Source of the DNA: a bacterium
GTDB taxonomy: Bacteria; Bacillota_I; Bacilli_A; RF39; UBA660
Length of the DNA: 64,000 nt
Assembly (NCBI GenBank): GCA_004563275.1
Contig: SFSZ01000007.1
Span: 29,599-93,598, forward strand
Direction of reading: 5' to 3'
Shown here one piece after another: positions 55,736-61,798 of this stretch. Under the pieces are notes generated by a model, which was given only the letters and a program-made list of their open reading frames with translations, was not told the DNA's origin and did no database searches. Numbering within the stretch: the first letter of the stretch is position 1; each line of letters begins with the position of its first letter. The position numbers were made by a program, and so were the translations under genes.

Positions 55736-56221
55736 ATGCAAATAGTAGAATATGAAAATAAGTATTTAGAAGATGTAAAAGATTTATTAGTTGAATTAGA
55801 AGAATATATTTTATCAATTGACAAGGATAATTTAGATCAACTTCATCCTGAATATAGAGAAAAAATGGCTATATTAGATTTAAAAGCTGTTCAAGATTTT
55901 AGTGGGAAGTGTTATTTGGCTATTAATGAAGATGATAAAGCAATTGGCCTTATCATGGGAACCATTCCACCTTACGATGAATTTGATTATTTAGATTATA
56001 AATGTCCTAAAAGAGGAGAAATTACAGAATTAATTGTTACGAGCAAAATTAGAAGTAATGGTGTAGGTCAAGAACTAATTAATAAAATGGAATTGTATTT
56101 TAAATCAGTTGGATGTAAATATGTTATAGTTGATGTATTTGCCTATAATGAAATAGGTAAGAAATTTTATAATAAGAAAAATTATCATACAAGGATGGAA
56201 ACAATGATAAAGAAAATATAG
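55736..56221 (+). CDS. GNAT family N-acetyltransferase
   Basis: 161 residues. The acetyl-CoA site is ITELIVTSKIRSNGVGQELINKME (about 96-119), followed by the C-terminal AYNEIGKKFYNKKNY typical of GNATs. AGAGGTG Shine-Dalgarno. It is not closely similar to the adjacent GNAT, so this is not a tandem duplication. Substrate unknown. Confidence 0.88.
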   Translation: MQIVEYENKYLEDVKDLLVELEEYILSIDKDNLDQLHPEYREKMAILDLKAVQDFSGKCYLAINEDDKAIGLIMGTIPPYDEFDYLDYKCPKRGEITELIVTSKIRSNGVGQELINKMELYFKSVGCKYVIVDVFAYNEIGKKFYNKKNYHTRMETMIKKI

Positions 56222-56233
56222 GAGTAGATTTCA

Positions 56234-56731
56234 ATGAATGAAAAATTAACAGAAGAAGTTATTGTTGATAAAATTATTGATTTTATGATAAATAAGGAAG
56301 ATGGTAATTGGCATGAAGAAAAAGTTGAAAAAAGTGATTTGCATAAACATGGAGTAGATATTAAACTTGTTGGAGGAAAGAGAAACAGTGAATATTTTTA
56401 TATAGAGTGCAAAGGAAAATCTTATGCAAAATCTGCTAGATCAGTAAATCGTGAAGGCTGGCTAAATGCTTTAGGGCAAATAATAACAAGAATGGATGTT
56501 AAAAGATATTCAATGGCAAAAGATGGTTCTGGTATTTCAGGCATAAATCATGCATATAAGTATGGATTAGGTTTATATTGGGAATCAGCTCAAGTTGCAT
56601 TAAGAAGAATTCCTAAAGAAATAGCAGAAGTTTTATGCTTACATATATTTGCTATTAATGATACTGGTGAAGTTAAATATTTCACGCCAAGTAAGTTTGG
56701 CAAAGAATATACAAGGGATGATTTTAATTAA
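56234..56731 (+). CDS. PD-(D/E)XK nuclease-like protein
   Basis: 165 residues of no named family that I know. An N-terminal helix with WHEEKVEK is followed by HGVDIKLVGG and EYFYIECKGKS (about 36-63): Asp, then Glu-x-Lys on adjacent strands, as in restriction-endonuclease-like folds. A basic segment (SARSVNREGWLNALGQIITRMD) follows and could contact DNA. Catalytic activity is plausible but inferred. It lies 12 bp after the GNAT and 16 bp before the NERD gene, so the four form an operon. Confidence 0.6.
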   Translation: MNEKLTEEVIVDKIIDFMINKEDGNWHEEKVEKSDLHKHGVDIKLVGGKRNSEYFYIECKGKSYAKSARSVNREGWLNALGQIITRMDVKRYSMAKDGSGISGINHAYKYGLGLYWESAQVALRRIPKEIAEVLCLHIFAINDTGEVKYFTPSKFGKEYTRDDFN

Positions 56732-56747
56732 TAAGAGGTGACTAATT

Positions 56748-57500
56748 ATGTCGGATTTTACTAATGTGTTTTTAAAGTATTATTTAACAAATCCATTAAT
56801 AATATCAATATTAGTTTTAGGTTTAATCTCAGCAATTTTTTATAAACAAATTATCGGATGGTTTGGAGAACATTGGACTAAAAAAGCTTTAAGCAAATTA
56901 CCTAAAGCTAAATATAAAATTATAAATAATTTATTTTTATCCGTTAATGGACTAACCCATCAGATAGATCATGTTGTTGTGTCTCCATATGGAATATTTT
57001 CTATTGAAACAAAACAATACAATGGTTATATTACAGGAAGTAAATATGATAAAAGTTGGGTAAGACATGTTGGTAAGAATAAATACTATTATACAAACCC
57101 AATTAGACAAAATTATGGGCATTGTAAGGCGATAGCAGACTTGTTAAACATTGACGAATCAAAGATTTATAATATAGTTTGTATTCCAAGTAAAGCAAAA
57201 CTAAAAATAGAGCATGATGGTGAACTTGTAAGATATGACACCATTGTTGATAAGATAATGTCTTATAATGAAGAAAAAATAAGTAATGTAAATGAATTAT
57301 ATAACACATTAATTAAAAGCAATGTGAAAGATCGAAAAATAAAAAAAGAACATATTGAAAACATAAAAACTAATATTGAGAAAAAAGATATTAGTAAATG
57401 TCCTAAATGTGGAGGAACGTTAGTTGAACGTGAAAGTAAGTATGGAAAATTTATTGGATGTGCTAATTATCCTAGGTGTAAGTACACTCAAAAAAAATAA
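56748..57500 (+). CDS. NERD-domain protein with topoisomerase-type zinc ribbon
   Basis: 250 residues. One N-terminal membrane segment (about 15-35), a NERD domain (about 40-155) with GEHWTKKALSKLP, the nuclease-like INNLFLS...HQIDHVVVSPYGIFSIETKQYNG (Asp, Glu-x-Lys), and a C-terminal zinc ribbon CPKCGGTLVERESKYGKFIGCANYPRC as in topoisomerase I tails. NERD proteins are restriction-like nucleases often found with defence or plasmid genes. Membrane tethering suggests action on incoming DNA (inference). Confidence 0.88.
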   Translation: MSDFTNVFLKYYLTNPLIISILVLGLISAIFYKQIIGWFGEHWTKKALSKLPKAKYKIINNLFLSVNGLTHQIDHVVVSPYGIFSIETKQYNGYITGSKYDKSWVRHVGKNKYYYTNPIRQNYGHCKAIADLLNIDESKIYNIVCIPSKAKLKIEHDGELVRYDTIVDKIMSYNEEKISNVNELYNTLIKSNVKDRKIKKEHIENIKTNIEKKDISKCPKCGGTLVERESKYGKFIGCANYPRCKYTQKK

Positions 57501-57505
57501 ATTCT

Positions 57506-57529
57506 ACATACGATTTTACATACAAATTG
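57506..57529. repeat. arm-type direct repeats before core R2
   Basis: ACATACGATTTT and ACATACAAATTG, a 12-bp tandem pair 126 bp upstream of R2. Same type as in cassette 1. Confidence 0.6.
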
Positions 57530-57631
57530 GTAGCGTTCTCGAGTGCTCTCAAACTTTCTTAAAAGTCCATTTATGAGGTTTTATAAGGGTTTTAAAGCCT
57601 ACTAAAGTCTCGAAAGTTCGAAAAATCACAT

Positions 57632-57676
57632 CCATGTGGCAGTGGTAAAAAATATAAACACTGTTGTGGTAAATAA
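57632..57676 (+). repeat. SEC-C core R2 (detached secA 3' end)
   Basis: PCGSGKKYKHCCGK and TAA in 45 bp, followed by a CTCGC...GCGAG terminator (57679-57720) much like that of R1. Upstream homology to secA stops at CCATGTGG. Confidence 0.88.
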
Positions 57677-57718
57677 GCCTCGCAAACCCACATAAAATAA
57701 GGGAAAACGCGAGTTTTT

Positions 57719-57738
57719 TCTTTGCTAAAAAATTGCGA
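57719..57738. repeat. 20-bp cassette-end repeat, copy a
   Basis: TCTTTGCTAAAAAATTGCGA, left end of cassette 3; repeated at 58408 (one mismatch) and 60508 (exact). Confidence 0.65.
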
Positions 57739-57750
57739 GTTTATATGCTC

Positions 57751-57773
57751 TGAGCCACTTTAGATACCTTTTT
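57751..57773. repeat. arm-type repeats after core R2 (hybrid)
   Basis: TGAGCCACTTT followed by AGATACCTTTTT: the first unit is like cassette 2, the second like cassettes 3-6. 119 bp after R2. Confidence 0.55.
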
Positions 57774-57828
57774 CCGTTATTTTGAAAGATAAAAAATATG
57801 ATATAATTATTTATAGGAGTTGATAATA

Positions 57829-58407
57829 ATGAAAATGGAAACAGAAATTACTGTATTAGTTAAGAGTACTTATAATGACCTAAAAAAGGAATTAGAAAAG
57901 AATGGCTTTCAAATAAAGGAAGAATATGAATTAAGGGATGACTATATGGTTAATAATGATATTGACTTATCAAAATTATCAAAATTAGAAATTCTTCAAA
58001 ATTGTATTCTGGTTAGAGATATAGTTAATATAAAAAAAGAATTACTTTATAAATATAAAAAGTATGCTTCTAATGGAGATATATTAGAACAAGGTAAAGT
58101 AGAATGTCCTGTTACGGATATTGATAAAGCTGTAAAATTTATGGAATCAATAAATTATAAAAAAATATTTAATATATATGATAAATGCATAGTGTTTGCA
58201 AATAGAGAAACTGAGCTAGTAGTACAATTAGTAAATAATAAATATATTTTTATAGAAATGGAATCTGAATGTGAACATATAGATAGAAAATATGAATCTG
58301 TTGAAGAATTAAAGAAAGATTTAAATAGGTATAATTTACCAATTGATAATTCCAATTATTTTGTAAAAAAAGCTGAATTAATATTAAGTGAAACATTAAA
58401 AATATAG
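57829..58407 (+). CDS. CYTH-like domain protein
   Basis: 192 residues. The N-terminal METEITVLVKSTYNDL recalls the ExExK start of CYTH proteins (class IV adenylate cyclase/thiamine triphosphatase tunnel fold), with ILVRDI, LLYKYKKYASNGDILEQGKVECPV and the C-terminal FIEMESEC strand that would supply metal-binding Glu residues. The ExExK signature is imperfect (Glu-x-x-x-Leu-x-Lys). Phosphohydrolase or cyclase activity uncertain. ATG at 57829 chosen after AGGAG. Confidence 0.65.
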   Translation: MKMETEITVLVKSTYNDLKKELEKNGFQIKEEYELRDDYMVNNDIDLSKLSKLEILQNCILVRDIVNIKKELLYKYKKYASNGDILEQGKVECPVTDIDKAVKFMESINYKKIFNIYDKCIVFANRETELVVQLVNNKYIFIEMESECEHIDRKYESVEELKKDLNRYNLPIDNSNYFVKKAELILSETLKI

Positions 58408-58427
58408 TCTTTGCTAAAAAATTTCGA
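58408..58427. repeat. 20-bp cassette-end repeat, copy b
   Basis: TCTTTGCTAAAAAATTTCGA, at the right end of cassette 3, starting on the codon after the gene stop. Confidence 0.65.
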
Positions 58428-58445
58428 AAAAGTATTAAAAGAGTA

Positions 58446-58460
58446 TTTTAGATACCTTCT
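58446..58460. repeat. arm-type repeat before core R3 (single)
   Basis: TTTTAGATACCTTCT, one unit only, 112 bp before R3; R5 has two units at this place. The following 100 bp (TGCTGTCGGAAGCTCC and on) is shared with R5. Confidence 0.6.
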
Positions 58461-58561
58461 GCTAAGTTTCCCAAGTGCTGTCGGAAGCTCCCGAGTGCAT
58501 TCAATAGCCCAAAAGAGCTACAAAATGCTCTCAAGAACTCCCAAAAACCCAAAATTACAAG

Positions 58562-58606
58562 CCATGTGGTAGCGGAAAAAAGTACAAACAATGTTGTGGA
58601 AAGTAG
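58562..58606 (+). repeat. SEC-C core R3 (detached secA 3' end)
   Basis: PCGSGKKYKQCCGK and TAG. It encodes exactly the same residues as R1, yet 8 of 15 codons differ, all at third positions. Terminator AAAAGCCC...GGGCTTTTTT at 58608-58633. Confidence 0.9.
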
Positions 58607-58660
58607 TAAAAGCCCAGTAATTAGGGCTTTTTTCGTGTTCCGAATACTTCATAATATACT

Positions 58661-58708
58661 TTAGATACCTTTTGGATACCTTCCGGTAAGTATCTAAAAG
58701 GCATCTAA
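58661..58708. repeat. palindromic arm repeats after core R3
   Basis: TTAGATACCTTTTGGATACC, then CTTCCGG, then the inverted pair AGTATCTAAAAGGCATCTAA. Two direct and two inverted units form a long imperfect hairpin; 101 bp after R3. Confidence 0.65.
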
Positions 58709-58795
58709 TTTGCATTAATAGGCTAAAAAAGTCTTTAATTACAAATAATTTATGAGATATGTACCAATGTCAAAGTTGGTTAGAGCATAAAAAAA

Positions 58796-58838
58796 TAGCA
58801 TTATACTATATTGATATACTAAGTATATATGCTATACT
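58796..58838 (+). promoter_or_regulatory. fic promoter within an inverted repeat
   Basis: TTGATA (58811-58816), 16 bp, TATACT (58833-58838). The flanking TAGCATTATAC (58796) and GTATATATGCTA (ending 58834) form a dyad that spans the -35 and touches the -10, as an operator would. Confidence 0.6.
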
Positions 58839-58885
58839 AAAATTAGTTGAAATATAAGTATTTGATTATTATAGGTGATGAAATT

Positions 58886-59881
58886 ATGATTGAAAGAATA
58901 AAGAATATAATTAATCCTGAAGAAAAACCAATAGATGAAATGTCATCAAATGAGATGATTGAACTTTTGATAAAACTTAATAAATGTTTAAGATGTTTAG
59001 ATAGTGATGAAGTAAGAAGTGATGGTATGATTGCTGGTGATATGGTTGCACCAACAAGAGAAGTTCAAGATAAAGTTTTAGATTATTTAATGAATAACAT
59101 ATCAAAAATTCAAGATAAAAGATCAAAAGCAGCTATAATATATTATACATTACTAAATTTACATATGTTCAGTGATGGTAATGGAAGAACTTCAAGGTTT
59201 ATGTATGATTTAATAAGTGGAGATTTAGATGAAAAAAATTTATCATATTATTTTCATAAAGACTCTAATAATACTTTTGAACAAAAAAATCAACTTGAAT
59301 TAGATAAAGGAATTTTGGATATTACTGAAGTAAATAGAATTACAGATAAAATATTATCTAAACAATTAGATTTTATTCCTAAGGGAATGCTGGATATATA
59401 TCCTTGGATAACTGTTGGTCATACTGATGCAAGTCCAGATACTGATAGGATATTACCAGAAAATGTAGTAAATGAACTTTCAGAAAAAGAATTGAAAAAT
59501 TTGGATGTGATATTAAGAGATGGTTATGGAGTAAATTTAACAACCAGCGGATTAGCAATGTTATATGTTATTCAGAAGAAAGGGCAAATGAATCAATGGA
59601 TAGAGTATGTTCAAGAAGATGAAAAACAAGGATTTGCAGTTCCAGGTAGATTTAATATATCAATATACAGACATCCTGAAAGACTTGTAAGTTGGAATGC
59701 TGATGATTTTAGAGATGTTATTGCTGCAGGTAATAGAATAAAATATGCAAAGCTAACAAATCTTATTGATATATTTATAAGTCAAGAAAAATATATAGAT
59801 GGAGATACAGGAAAGACTTATGCTAGTGAGATTATAAAACCTGAATTATCAATACAAAAAGATGATGGAATTAGTAGATAA
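58886..59881 (+). CDS. fic: Fic family protein (probable AMP-transferase)
   Basis: 331 residues from the ATG at 58886 (MIERIKNIINPEEK), with AGGTGATG upstream; the frame is open to 58847. The catalytic motif is LHMFSDGNGRTSRF (about 92-105), matching HxFx(D/E)GNGRxxR with Met for Pro. The helices before it (APTREVQDKVLDYL, KAAIIYYTLLN) are the Fic core. Fic enzymes transfer AMP or other groups to target proteins and often work as toxins; no separate antitoxin is encoded beside it. Target unknown. Confidence 0.9.
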   Translation: MIERIKNIINPEEKPIDEMSSNEMIELLIKLNKCLRCLDSDEVRSDGMIAGDMVAPTREVQDKVLDYLMNNISKIQDKRSKAAIIYYTLLNLHMFSDGNGRTSRFMYDLISGDLDEKNLSYYFHKDSNNTFEQKNQLELDKGILDITEVNRITDKILSKQLDFIPKGMLDIYPWITVGHTDASPDTDRILPENVVNELSEKELKNLDVILRDGYGVNLTTSGLAMLYVIQKKGQMNQWIEYVQEDEKQGFAVPGRFNISIYRHPERLVSWNADDFRDVIAAGNRIKYAKLTNLIDIFISQEKYIDGDTGKTYASEIIKPELSIQKDDGISR

Positions 59882-59912
59882 ATAATACATAAAGTATATA
59901 AAAATATTTACA

Positions 59913-59937
59913 TTTTAGATACCTTTTTAGATAATAG
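59913..59937. repeat. arm-type direct repeats before core R4
   Basis: AGATACCTTTTT then AGATAATAG; the second unit runs into a deletion joint. 75 bp before R4, closer than at R1, R2, R3 or R5. Confidence 0.55.
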
Positions 59938-59991
59938 CCCAAAAAAACTCTAAAATACTCTCAAGAACTCCCCCAAACCCCAAATTACATG

Positions 59992-59999
59992 CCATGTGA
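59992..59999 (+). repeat. truncated SEC-C core R4
   Basis: CCATGTGA: only the first seven bases of the core survive, then unrelated sequence ACTTGGAGC. The preceding stretch (CTCAAGAACTCCC to TTACATG) matches that before R3, so the site is homologous and its right part, including terminator and arm repeats, is lost. Confidence 0.65.
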
Positions 60000-60051
60000 C
60001 TTGGAGCAATAAAATAAAAAATTATGATATAATTAATTGTAGGTGATATTT

Positions 60052-60486
60052 ATGGAATTATACAAAGGAAAAACATGGGAAATTGTGTTTGTAGACTGGT
60101 GTCAAGAATTTGTAGGTGACTGCATCATATCTTGTAGTAAAGAAAGTTTAAGTGAATTAACTGATGAAGATTGGATAGAATTAGGAAAATTAGAGAAAGA
60201 GTTAGAAAGAATATCAAAAAAACTTTTTGATGCTACTATGTTTAATTTTGCATGTCTTATGAACAATGCATATAGAGATAATGAAAAACCACATGTACAT
60301 TTTCATTTTATACCAAGATACAAAAATGAATTAAAGATATTTAATAAAAAATATAGAGATAGACATTTCGGATATAACTTCTGGAAATGGGCTCTAAGTA
60401 GATTTAAGTGCCAAAAGGATATTTTTACAAAGGAAGAACGAATAAAAATTTTTGAAATGATGAAAGAAGAATTTGACTTAAAATAA
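60052..60486 (+). CDS. HIT-like protein
   Basis: 144 residues from the ATG at 60052, with AGGTGAT upstream. The HIT triad is KPHVHFHFIPRY (about 82-93), His-x-His-x-His, preceded by ATMFNFACLMNNAYRDNEKPHVHFH-type strand and helix pattern. HIT proteins hydrolyse or transfer nucleotides; a diadenosine or AMP-lysine hydrolase role is possible. Beside a Fic cassette, de-AMPylation is tempting but there is no evidence for it. Confidence 0.85.
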   Translation: MELYKGKTWEIVFVDWCQEFVGDCIISCSKESLSELTDEDWIELGKLEKELERISKKLFDATMFNFACLMNNAYRDNEKPHVHFHFIPRYKNELKIFNKKYRDRHFGYNFWKWALSRFKCQKDIFTKEERIKIFEMMKEEFDLK

Positions 60487-60507
60487 ACTTGTGATGTCAA
60501 AAAAATA

Positions 60508-60527
60508 TCTTTGCTAAAAAATTGCGA
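60508..60527. repeat. 20-bp cassette-end repeat, copy c
   Basis: TCTTTGCTAAAAAATTGCGA, identical to copy a at 57719. Confidence 0.65.
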
Positions 60528-60545
60528 AAAATCGTTAAAAAAGTA

Positions 60546-60573
60546 TTTTAGATACCTTTTTAGATACCTTCTG
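60546..60573. repeat. arm-type direct repeats before core R5
   Basis: AGATACCTTTTT and AGATACCTTCTG, exact 12-bp tandem pair 125 bp before R5. Confidence 0.65.
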
Positions 60574-60674
60574 CTAGGTTTCCAAAGTGCTGTCGGAAGC
60601 TCCCAAGTGCATTCAACAGCCGAAAAGAGCCACAAAATGCTATGAGAAGCTACCAAAATACCTACTATAAAAAG

Positions 60675-60719
60675 CCATGTGGATCCGGAAAAAAGTATAA
60701 AAACTGTCACGGAAGATAA
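60675..60719 (+). repeat. SEC-C core R5 (detached secA 3' end)
   Basis: PCGSGKKYKNCHGR and TAA. Ser is TCC here and AGC or AGT in the other copies, a change needing two or more base substitutions. CH-type zinc site, like R0. Terminator AAAAGCCC...GGGCTTTTTT at 60732-60758. Confidence 0.88.
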
Positions 60720-60787
60720 TAAAAATACCACAAAAGCCCAGTAATTATGGGCTTTTTTCATATTCCGAAAACTTCAGAAAATTTTTT

Positions 60788-60840
60788 AGATACCCTTTTG
60801 GATACTTTCTGCTGAGTATCTAAAAAGTATCTAGATACCC
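60788..60840. repeat. palindromic arm repeats after core R5
   Basis: AGATACCCTTTTGGATACTTTC, then TGCTG, then AGTATCTAAAAAGTATCT and a further AGATACCC. Same direct-plus-inverted layout as after R3, with different sequence; 113 bp after R5. Confidence 0.65.
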
Positions 60841-61041
60841 AAAATGAGGTAAAAATACAAAATTTTTGCATTGTTAAAAATCACAGTATTTCCTTTATTT
60901 ATAAGGATTCACAAAGATTTTACTTTCAAAAAAAGATGAAATTGTGTCCAATGCCAAAATGACATTGGTAAGCGAGTTTAAAACATTTAATATTAAATAA
61001 AAATAAAGAATAATATGATATAATGTTTATCGGAGGGTTTT

Positions 61042-61797
61042 ATGGAAATAGGACAATTAATACAAATATTAATACAATCTTGGAATTTGGAAACATGCTC
61101 ACCAGGATTAAGAGATAAATGGAATGAAGAAAATCCATCAATAGGACAATGTGCAATTACAGCTCTAATAGTAAATGATTTCTTTGGTGGAAAAATTATG
61201 AGATGCATGGCATCATCCGGAAGTCATTACTACAATATAATAGATGATGAACTTGTTGATTTAACAGTAGAACAATTTTTAGGAGAAATTCCTCAATATG
61301 AAAATGGTGAAGAGAGAACAAGAGAATATTTGTTAAGTAACAAAGATACACAAAATAGGTATGAGAAATTACTTTATAATTTAAAACAGTCAATTAGACA
61401 GTTTCAAGGCAAACAGTTCAAATTAATTGATTGCAATGGACAAGAGTATTTGAGTAATACCCCAGGAACATTAGGTGGTAATAGAAAATTAAAAATATAT
61501 GGAAGACTTGACTGCCCATCAGCCAAAAGATGGATTGAAAAAGGTTATTATATTTCAAATAGAGTTTTTTTTGAAAATGAAGGTATAGCAATTGCTGCCG
61601 GATATCGTCCATGTGCAAAATGTATGCCTGATAAATATAAAGAGTGGAAAAATGACCAAATAAGAAAAAATAGATTTCAAATGTGTGCTGATCAAAGAAC
61701 ACAATTTATATCAGAAGAAGATTACCAAAAATTAGTTACATATAACTCAAAATTTGCTTATAATCAAACACCTCAATATAAATCATTTAAAAAATAA
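61042..61797 (+). CDS. YunG-like domain fused to an Ada-type zinc-binding domain
   Basis: 251 residues. The N-terminal half (1 to about 105) resembles YunG family proteins: SWNLETCSPGLRDKWNEENPSIGQCAITALIV with a candidate catalytic Cys in GQCA, GSHYYN and DLTVEQF (Cys-His-Asp-like). The C-terminal part (about 150-205) is an Ada metal-binding-like domain: YGRLDCPSAKRWIEKGYYISNRVFF, then AIAAGYRPCAKC, with three of the four expected Cys (the fourth ligand is the first Cys of LDCPS). In Ada this domain senses methylated phosphates in DNA. CGGAGGG Shine-Dalgarno. Confidence 0.75.
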   Translation: MEIGQLIQILIQSWNLETCSPGLRDKWNEENPSIGQCAITALIVNDFFGGKIMRCMASSGSHYYNIIDDELVDLTVEQFLGEIPQYENGEERTREYLLSNKDTQNRYEKLLYNLKQSIRQFQGKQFKLIDCNGQEYLSNTPGTLGGNRKLKIYGRLDCPSAKRWIEKGYYISNRVFFENEGIAIAAGYRPCAKCMPDKYKEWKNDQIRKNRFQMCADQRTQFISEEDYQKLVTYNSKFAYNQTPQYKSFKK

Positions 61798-61798
61798 A

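Larger units (their letters stand above)
55030..57631 (+). mobile_element. cassette 2 of the secA array (two GNATs, PD-(D/E)XK-like, NERD)
   Basis: 2602 bp from R1 to R2, the only multigene unit. The left arms are a GGAGCCACTTT pair (55148-55169); the right arms are an ACATACG pair (57506-57529), so the two ends are of different types and the unit may be composite. Promoter TATAAT near 55217. All four genes run in one direction, with close spacing. Confidence 0.55.
57632..58561 (+). mobile_element. cassette 3 of the secA array (CYTH-like)
   Basis: 930 bp from R2 to R3. Near both ends is TCTTTGCTAAAAAATT(G/T)CGA (57719-57738 and 58408-58427), and AGATACC-type arms occur at both ends (57751-57773 and 58446-58460). 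One gene with an extended -10 TGATATAAT near 57797. Confidence 0.6.
58562..59991 (+). mobile_element. cassette 4 of the secA array (Fic)
   Basis: 1430 bp from R3 to R4. The left end has AGATACC arms in direct and inverted orientation (58661-58708); the right end has an AGATACC pair (59913-59937). One Fic gene with its own promoter. The sequence before R4 lacks about 45 bp that R3 and R5 have in common. Confidence 0.6.
59992..60674 (+). mobile_element. cassette 5 of the secA array (HIT-like)
   Basis: 683 bp from R4 to R5, the smallest unit. Left end truncated. Right end has the 20-bp repeat (60508-60527) and a full AGATACC pair (60546-60573), then about 100 bp also found before R3. Extended -10 TGATATAAT at 60025-60033. 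Confidence 0.55.

Noticed and set aside
54295..56221. Tandem duplication of acetyltransferase genes
   Set aside because: The three GNAT proteins share only the general fold motifs and differ elsewhere; they look independently acquired.
58518..58715. Small antisense reading frames across cassette junctions (58518-58715, 54880-55192, 60303-60761 on the minus strand)
   Set aside because: They run through the SEC-C remnants, terminators and arm repeats, lack Shine-Dalgarno sequences and family resemblance, and are explained by the repeats on the other strand.
60052..60486. HIT-like protein as a de-AMPylase paired with the neighbouring Fic
   Set aside because: The two genes are in separate cassettes with separate promoters; nothing in sequence supports pairing beyond adjacency.
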